From Pseudomonas sp. N40(2020) (lineage in GTDB: Bacteria > Pseudomonadota > Gammaproteobacteria > Pseudomonadales > Pseudomonadaceae), in NCBI RefSeq assembly GCF_014472415.1, contig NZ_JACSZV010000002.1, positions 62,001 through 126,000 on the forward strand: 64,000 nucleotides of DNA, in the 5' to 3' direction. Shown piece after piece: positions 59,030-64,000 of the stretch. Each line of letters opens with the position of its first letter. Position 1 is the first letter of the stretch. A program made the position numbers and the translations under genes. The notes beneath the pieces were generated by a model, which saw only the letters and a program-made list of their open reading frames with translations, had not been told where the DNA came from and did no database searches.

Positions 59030-59366
59030 CGACGAACTACCCGTCATCCCGGGCAAACGCTACTTCACCATCGGTGAAGTCAGCGAGCTGTGTGCCGTAA
59101 AGCCACACGTGCTGCGCTATTGGGAGCAGGAGTTTCCTCAACTCAACCCCGTCAAACGCCGCGGAAACCGCCGGTATTATCAGCGCCAGGATGTGCTGAT
59201 GATCCGGCAGATCCGCGCGCTCCTTTACGACCAAGGGTTCACCATCGGCGGCGCACGCTTGCGTTTGTCCGGCGATGAAGCCAAAGACGACACCACCCAA
59301 TACAAGCAAATGATCCGCCAGATGATCGCTGAGCTCGAAGATGTTCTGGTGGTACTCAAGAAATAA
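59010..59366 (+). CDS. MerR-family transcriptional regulator
   Basis: This 118-residue protein has an N-terminal MerR winged helix ([28 protein letters not shown] as motif region, residues about 21-50) and a C-terminal dimerisation helix. It lacks the effector domain of longer MerR proteins. It overlaps ihfA by 20 bases and belongs to its operon. The start at 59010 has a close GAGG; TTG 59001 is an alternative. The target genes are unknown. Confidence 0.9.
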   Translation: MLEPSHNDELPVIPGKRYFTIGEVSELCAVKPHVLRYWEQEFPQLNPVKRRGNRRYYQRQDVLMIRQIRALLYDQGFTIGGARLRLSGDEAKDDTTQYKQMIRQMIAELEDVLVVLKK

Positions 59367-59455
59367 AAAGCAGCGTTTGAATACTTCCAGTTTTCAAAAG
59401 CTTGCGATATATTCTTGAGCGTTCTTCGATGTGAAGAGCGAGTTGCAAAACCAGT

Positions 59456-59532
59456 CGGGGCGTAGCGCAGTCCGGTAGCGCACTAGCATGGGGTGCTAGG
59501 GGTCGAGTGTTCGAATCACTCCGTCCCGACCA
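59456..59532 (+). tRNA. tRNA-Pro (GGG)
   Basis: A 77-base cloverleaf with CGGGGCG / CGTCCCG acceptor arms, anticodon loop ATGGGGT (GGG), T-arm GTGTTCGAATCAC and encoded CCA. A terminator follows. The spot beside ihfA is a known island insertion site in pseudomonads. Confidence 0.97.
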
Positions 59533-59544
59533 TATAACTCCAGA

Positions 59545-59578
59545 AAATCCAACCACTTAGCGGTGGTTGGATTTTTTA
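59545..59578 (+). terminator. Terminator of tRNA-Pro
   Basis: AATCCAACCAC and GTGGTTGGATT arms are followed by TTTTT. Confidence 0.9.
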
Positions 59579-59620
59579 TGCATCTTTATTTTTCGCGTTT
59601 TCTCATTGTCACAGGCTTAT

Positions 59621-59642
59621 GGTTGCCAATTGGTTGCCAATT
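59621..59642 (+). repeat. Tandem duplication GGTTGCCAATT x2
   Basis: The 11-base unit GGTTGCCAATT occurs twice in direct succession, 89 bases after the tRNA-Pro gene. Confidence 0.85.
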
Positions 59643-60072
59643 GCGATTGACTTAAGTCTCAGCTATGAGCATTTTGCTAGTACGTATGCGGTGCATTTCA
59701 AAGCACTCCCTGCTAGCTGTTGCTTTTGTCGAGCGTCTGCTTGTGAGTTCATGCCGTTTTTGGCCCTTTTTTGCGCTGTCTTTGGCACCAATCCTGTTTG
59801 ATATTTATCTTCTTTCTCAGCTTTTTCGCATGTCAGATAGCCTTGCCAAAAGCCCTGTTTCCGGGCGATTAGGGCGTTTTTCCTCACCGGCTCCGCGGCG
59901 CTAAACCCTGGAAGCTCAGTTCCGATTCTTCGTTCTTAAAGGTCACCATCCCAAATCATCGAAACAGGCTGTACGTCACGCGGGCCGTGCCTTTGAAAAC
60001 AAACGGAAGCAGCGAAAGCCGGACTTCCGATTGTGCGCTAGGGAAACGGAACAGAGCGCGGGGAGGGCTCAT

Positions 60073-60288
60073 CTATTCGAATTGATTGCTGATGGGCTGT
60101 GGGCCTCCTAAAGACCCTTTGATCACAAGGCCCAGGGGCCGATTTGGAATCACACCATCGCGTCCGAGAGCCTTATTCATACCTCCAAATTCGACGTTTT
60201 TGGGCCCAAACCGCAGTGCCAAACAGACCGCAAATTCACCCGATTTCTTGCTGTTTTGGTGACAAACCATTTTGCAGGTAGTTGGCAC
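60073..60288 (-). CDS. Doubtful small open frame
   Basis: A 71-residue frame reads with normal residue variety (for example VEFGGMNKALGRDGVIPNRPLG). It has no clear ribosome site and no family that I recognise. It could be a fragment of a lost gene or a frame within a repeated extragenic element. I list it because it is the only long frame in the stretch. Confidence 0.2.
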   Translation of the reverse strand: MPTTCKMVCHQNSKKSGEFAVCLALRFGPKNVEFGGMNKALGRDGVIPNRPLGLVIKGSLGGPQPISNQFE

Positions 60289-60480
60289 CGATTGAGTGCC
60301 GCTGAACCCTCGAAAGATCCGTCGGCCGCGGCTCCTAGCGGTCAGCTCGGAATCTCTTACAAGGTCCTGCTCGGTGCCAAATCCGCTGCTAACTCACATT
60401 ATCAAGACGGGCTGCGCAAATGGATTGCGGTTGCCCGATATTTCTCCGTCGGCGCCGCGAAGTCGAGCGTTCTCGATAAA

Positions 60481-60696
60481 TCAGCTATTTTTTGCGTTTA
60501 GCTTGCGAAGCTCTTCGTAGGTCGCGGATTGAACGAACCAGAAACCAGAGATGATGCACCAGCTCAAAGTGCCGATGACGAAGGTGCTGATAGCTGCGAG
60601 AAAACTCTGGCTCAGCATTACCAGTGCAGCAATCCAGATGACTGCCAGTGCAATGTAGAGAACGGTGTTGTTGACGCTGATAACGAAGTCTTTCAT
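60481..60696 (-). CDS. Small membrane protein, two helices
   Basis: This 71-residue protein has two hydrophobic segments (about 8-27 and 33-55) and a polar C-terminus (ATYEELRKLNAKNS), so both ends are probably cytoplasmic. The ATG at 60696 has AAGGA six bases ahead; an ATG at 60702 sits directly on the site. I do not recognise a family. It is isolated in the tRNA-Pro downstream region. Confidence 0.6.
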   Translation of the reverse strand: MKDFVISVNNTVLYIALAVIWIAALVMLSQSFLAAISTFVIGTLSWCIISGFWFVQSATYEELRKLNAKNS

Positions 60697-60828
60697 GTGC
60701 ATTCCTTGAATAGATATTCCTCTGGTTACCCTTCATGGGATTCCAGTGGCGGCATCATATTGCCGTCGCACCAGGCTTCGCTAGTCGCTAATGGGGAAAG
60801 ACTCGATGTAAGTCATGCTGTTAGGCGA

Positions 60829-61110
60829 TTACTGATTGGGCTTTTTCTCGATATCTTCCGAGTCACTCGACGTCGCCGCATCTTTTTCCGTTTCATGGGC
60901 TTGCGCACCCGCATTTCCCCCTGAAGATTCCTCTCCCTTTTTGTTCGCCTTCTCATCATTGGCGCGCGAGCTTTTCGATTGATTGACGCCCGGCAGGGCA
61001 TTGGGTGACGCGGCGGAGTCAGCGCTGGTTTTCTCGGTTGCCAAGCCGCATGCCGGCCCGATGAGCAACAGACCGGCAAACGATACCGCCATGATTTTCT
61101 TGTTCATCAT
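60829..61110 (-). CDS. Small exported Ser/Ala/Lys-rich protein
   Basis: This 93-residue protein has a signal peptide (KKIMAVSFAGLLLIGPACG); the cysteine lies at about 21, but the preceding residues fit a lipobox poorly. The mature part is low-complexity, rich in Ser, Ala, Asn, Lys and Glu, and likely disordered. A GGAGG site precedes the ATG. No function can be given. Confidence 0.55.
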   Translation of the reverse strand: MMNKKIMAVSFAGLLLIGPACGLATEKTSADSAASPNALPGVNQSKSSRANDEKANKKGEESSGGNAGAQAHETEKDAATSSDSEDIEKKPNQ

Positions 61111-61337
61111 CTAAGCCTCCACGCGATTGGATGTACTGCATTGGAATTGTGAGTCGGGAAAAGGTGCGCGGCGATGGACGAGTGGTAGTAATTACCGACT
61201 TGCAACCCGCGTCATTTGGCTGAGCCTTTGGCTTGGCGAGTTGTCGCCAGATATTGTCCAAAAGCGGCAAATTGCTGGCCCCCGAGTTGTCCTTTCATCG
61301 TCAAACTCGCCTTTTTTCAAAAGGTTAGGTTGGCTAT

Positions 61338-61667
61338 ATGCGGACGATTGTCATAGCCGTTGCAACGCTTTCCCTGGCTGTCTTTGCCTCGGGAGTACAG
61401 GCAAAAGAGTTAAGCAAAAGCCATCGTTTCGCCTGTACCTGGGGCTCTGATATCGCCGCAGGAGCGCAGCGATCCAAGCTCTCAGGGATGTCTTTGTATG
61501 GCGCGCGTAAACAGTTGCAGGTACGTCGATTTCAGCAGCCATGGATGCGCATGACTGCAATGGGGATTACCGAACAGACCTACAACAGCAGCTCAAAGCT
61601 TAAACCGGCGGCGGTCAAGCAGACCTACTACGAGCAGTGCGTGCGACATGAACTGGCCCAGCGATAG
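61338..61667 (+). CDS. Small exported hypothetical protein
   Basis: This 109-residue protein has a signal peptide (about 1-22, ending GVQA). The mature part contains two cysteines (RFACTWG and EQCVRH) that could pair. The upstream ribosome site is unclear. I do not recognise the family. Confidence 0.6.
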   Translation: MRTIVIAVATLSLAVFASGVQAKELSKSHRFACTWGSDIAAGAQRSKLSGMSLYGARKQLQVRRFQQPWMRMTAMGITEQTYNSSSKLKPAAVKQTYYEQCVRHELAQR

Positions 61668-61751
61668 ACGGGGACTACTCGACATCCAGAACCAATTGGC
61701 CAATCGCGGTCTACAGTTCAGTGGATGATCCCACTGTCTGAGAGTACGGAT

Positions 61752-62210
61752 ATGTTCAGATCAACTCGATGGGTTGCAGGTTTGATGTCACTTGTTTTGG
61801 CTGCCGGCTCGTCGGTGGCGCTGGCCGATCCCGGTAACGGCAAAGGGCAGGGCAACGGTAAAGGCAATCCTCACAATTCCCAGGGCCAGGGCCAAGGGAA
61901 CAAAGGCAAAAATGCGGGGCGTGACGATTGGAGTCATGGCCCGGCTGTCGACCGAGGTAATGTGATCGGTGTGATTGGCGGCTATCGCGACTACTGGAGC
62001 CCAGGCCCTGCGCTGCCTCCGGGCATCCAGAAAAACCTGGCGCGCGGCAAGCCGCTGCCGCCGGGTATCGCGAAAAAACTCGACAATCGCCTGCTTGGCC
62101 ACCTCCCGCGCTATGACGGCTACGAATGGCAGCAGGCGGGTACGGATTTGATTCTGGTCGCTCTCGCCACGGGGCTTATCTATGAAGTGCTCAATGGTGC
62201 CTTTGATTGA
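61752..62210 (+). CDS. CigR/RcnB-like exported or membrane protein
   Basis: This 152-residue protein has a signal peptide (about 1-26, ending VALA), then a Gly/Asn/Lys-rich repeat-like stretch (GNGKGQGNGKGNPHN) and a PALPPGIQKNLARGKPLPPGIAKKL module. The C-terminus (YEWQQAGTDLILVALATGLIYEVL) is of the RcnB/CigR type. CigR is an inner-membrane anti-virulence protein in Salmonella; most relatives are uncharacterised. I take the ATG at 61752 because it precedes the signal peptide directly. A terminator follows. Confidence 0.75.
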   Translation: MFRSTRWVAGLMSLVLAAGSSVALADPGNGKGQGNGKGNPHNSQGQGQGNKGKNAGRDDWSHGPAVDRGNVIGVIGGYRDYWSPGPALPPGIQKNLARGKPLPPGIAKKLDNRLLGHLPRYDGYEWQQAGTDLILVALATGLIYEVLNGAFD

Positions 62211-62226
62211 TTGCAATTAAGTCATC

Positions 62227-62255
62227 AGCCCAACCTTTTCAGGTTGGGCTTTTTA
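62227..62255 (+). terminator. Terminator after the CigR-like gene
   Basis: AGCCCAACC-TTTTC-AGGTTGGGCT hairpin followed by TTTT. Confidence 0.9.
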
Positions 62256-62331
62256 ATACCTTGAAGAAGTCGTAGCAGGAGCAGCGGAGTACCATGTCGC
62301 GCTCTATTCACCTGCCGAGCTCAATGTCCTA

Positions 62332-64000
62332 TGCCTGCTTTTTCCCGCGTCACTTCGTTGCTCGACCAAGCGCAACGCGCCTTGCGATTGGTTTGGGGGA
62401 CGTCGCGCGGGTTGTTTCTGGGCTTGGTGCTGGCGACATTGATTGCAGGTGTGCTACCGGCACTCGCGGCATGGTTGGGGCAGCGGATTGTCGATGCAGT
62501 GGTCGCAGCCATGCAGTTGCACGCGCAGCAGGGTGATGCGCCGTTATGGCCGGTGTTGCGTTATGTGCTGCTGGAGGCGGGTGTACTGGCGTTGCTGTCC
62601 GCTACACAACGGGCGTTGTCGGTGCAGCAGTCGTTGTTGCGGGTGCAGTTGGGGCAGAAGGTCAACACGTTGATTCTGGAGAAAGCTCAGACCCTGTCAT
62701 TGGTGCAGTTCGAGAACTCTGAGTTCTACGACAAACTGGTGCGTGTGCGTCGCGAAGCCTCGACACGGCCACTGGCGTTGGTCATGAAGTCGCTGGGGCT
62801 GATCCAGAACCTGATCATGCTGATCAGCTTCGGTGTGCTGCTGGTGCATTTTTCCCCGTGGGCATTGGTGCTGCTGGTTATCGGTGCGTTGCCGGTGTTC
62901 TTCGCCGAGGCGCATTTTTCCGGTGATGCTTTTCGGCTGTTCACCCGTCGCGCGCCGGAGAGTCGCCAGCAGAGTTACATCGAAACGCTGCTGTCCCACG
63001 AGGCCTACATCAAAGAGGTCAAGCTCTTCGGTTTCGCTCCGCTGCTGTTGCAACGCTATCGCGACACCTTCGCCAAACTCTATGCCGAAGACCGGCGACT
63101 GACGTTACGTCGCGATAGTTGGGGGTTCGGTCTCGGCTTGCTGGGCACGGCGGCGTTTTACGTGGCGTACGCCTGGGTGGTGATCGATGCGGTGCATGGC
63201 AATATCAGCCTGGGTCAGATGACCATGTACCTGGTGCTGTTCAAACAGGGGCAAAGTGCAGTCAGTAGCAGTCTGAGCGCAATCAGTGGTTTGTACGAAG
63301 ATGGCCTGTACCTCACGAGTCTTTATGAATACCTGGCCGAGCCGGTTCTCGCCGACAGCGGTCACCTGACTGCCGGCGCACGACCGGGCGATGGGTTGCG
63401 CTTCGAAAACGTCGGTTTCCGTTACCCCGGTGCAAGTCGTGCGGCACTGGAAGGCATTGACTTGCATCTGGTGCCGGGCAAGAGCATGGCGCTGGTCGGG
63501 GAAAACGGCTCAGGCAAGACCACGCTGATCAAGTTGCTGACCCGGCTCTACCGTCCCGATCAAGGGCGGATTCTGCTTGATGGCAGCGATTTGCAGGATT
63601 GGGAGGAAACCACGTTACGGCAGCGCATTGGCGTGATTTTCCAGGATTACATCCGCTACCAGTTCAGCGTTGGAGAAAATATCGGCGTCGGCGACACGCT
63701 TGCGTTCAACGATCAACAGCGCTGGAAAGAGGCCGCAGCTGAAGGCATGGCAGCGCCCTTTATTGAAGCCCTTGACCGTGGTTATGCGACACAACTGGGA
63801 CGTTGGTTTGCCGGTGGTCAGGAGTTGTCCGGCGGGCAATGGCAGAAAATTGCCTTGTCCCGGGCCTATATGCGGCGTGATGCCGACGTCCTGATCCTCG
63901 ACGAACCGACGTCAGCCCTTGACCCGGCGGCAGAGGCGGCAGTGTTCGAGCATTTCAGCCAACACACTGAAGGGCGCATGACCTTGCTGATCTCGCACCG
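62332..64000 (+). CDS. ABC exporter, fused permease and ATPase (incomplete at window end)
   Basis: The frame from ATG 62332 stays open to the end (556 residues visible). An N-terminal membrane domain of about six helices (about 25-330) is followed by an ATPase with Walker A GENGSGKTT (near 390), signature LSGGQ (near 502), Walker B VLILDEPTSALD and the H-loop histidine at the end of the visible part. This is the MsbA/MdlB exporter layout; it acts as a dimer. The substrate is unknown: no biosynthetic or peptide genes lie upstream. The start has only a weak site. Only the tail seems to be missing. Confidence 0.9.

Larger units (their letters stand above)
59533..60480. other. Gene-poor, AT-richer region after tRNA-Pro
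   Basis: Beyond the terminator, nearly 950 bases have no convincing gene. The base composition is lower in GC than the neighbourhood, at least up to about 59900. It holds an 11-base tandem repeat at 59621-59642. Only short frames exist, without ribosome sites or family similarity that I recognise. It may be a scar of an integrated element; I found no direct repeat of the tRNA 3' end. Confidence 0.5.

Noticed and set aside
60455..60480. Possible att-like echo of the tRNA-Pro 3' end (GTCGAGCGTTCTCGAT)
   Set aside because: Only a loose match to the tRNA T-arm region; too many differences for an integrase core repeat.

Overview
The window looks like chromosomal DNA of a fluorescent-group Pseudomonas (Gammaproteobacteria). 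The evidence is the moderately high GC content, strong similarity to Pseudomonas proteins I recognise (glutaminase-asparaginase, RsmE, FimV, the metZ route of methionine synthesis, J-protein/HscC), two REP-type inverted-pair elements, and gene neighbourhoods typical of the genus. Most of it is well-conserved core genome; the only stretch that looks accessory lies downstream of tRNA-Pro, about 59.5-61.7 kb.

Layout. 1-5.5 kb: the end of ibpA, then a chaperone locus of a DUF1266 protein and a very large J-domain protein that converge on the Hsp70 paralogue hscC. 5.5-9.8 kb, minus strand: a five-PAS GGDEF-EAL protein and a LysR regulator divergent from leuC. 9.9-16.4 kb: leuC-leuD-methyltransferase-leuB-asd, then an Asd-like protein (Usg family) without the catalytic cysteine. 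16.6-28.4 kb: fimV, truA, trpF, accD, folC, a DedD-like SPOR protein, cvpA, purF, metZ and an SDR. Much of this order (usg-truA-accD-folC-dedD-cvpA-purF) is the same as in enterobacteria. 28.4-28.9 kb: tRNA-Val(TAC) and two identical tRNA-Asp genes. 29.2-34.9 kb: an exported molybdenum hydroxylase (Mo subunit with a Tat signal, 2Fe-2S subunit, tri-haem cytochrome c, XdhC), convergent with puuB. 36.3-42.5 kb: tRNA-Val(GAC), a possible small RNA, a DUF2214 protein, rsmE, a SPOR lipoprotein, a siderophore-interacting flavoprotein, an apparently LexA-controlled DUF1654-endA pair, a periplasmic glutaminase-asparaginase, and a coiled-coil protein. 42.5-49.7 kb: a ribose operon, rbsBACRKD, ending in an exported nucleoside hydrolase. 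49.7-51.7 kb: small proteins including an I78-type inhibitor lipoprotein and a cold-shock protein. 52-59.5 kb: the translation cluster thrS-infC-rpmI-rplT-pheS-pheT-ihfA-merR-like, then tRNA-Pro(GGG). 59.5-62.2 kb: nearly 1 kb with no convincing gene, then small membrane or exported proteins. 62.3 kb to the end: an ABC exporter cut by the window edge.

I did not find one large undescribed system. The observations most worth checking are regulatory or contextual. (1) A hairpin just before the thrS Shine-Dalgarno has a 7-base loop with a threonine anticodon (GGU) in the tRNA position. (2) A LexA box overlaps the promoter of DUF1654-endA and helps decide the start codon. (3) The HscC-linked J-protein has HPE instead of HPD. 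(4) A perfect 15-bp attenuator-like hairpin lies 18 bases before pheS with no Phe-rich leader peptide. (5) The nucleoside hydrolase at the end of the ribose operon has a signal peptide, suggesting periplasmic nucleoside scavenging. (6) There is an unassigned 36.6-36.8 kb transcript-like unit. (7) The tRNA-Pro-adjacent stretch looks like a former integration site.
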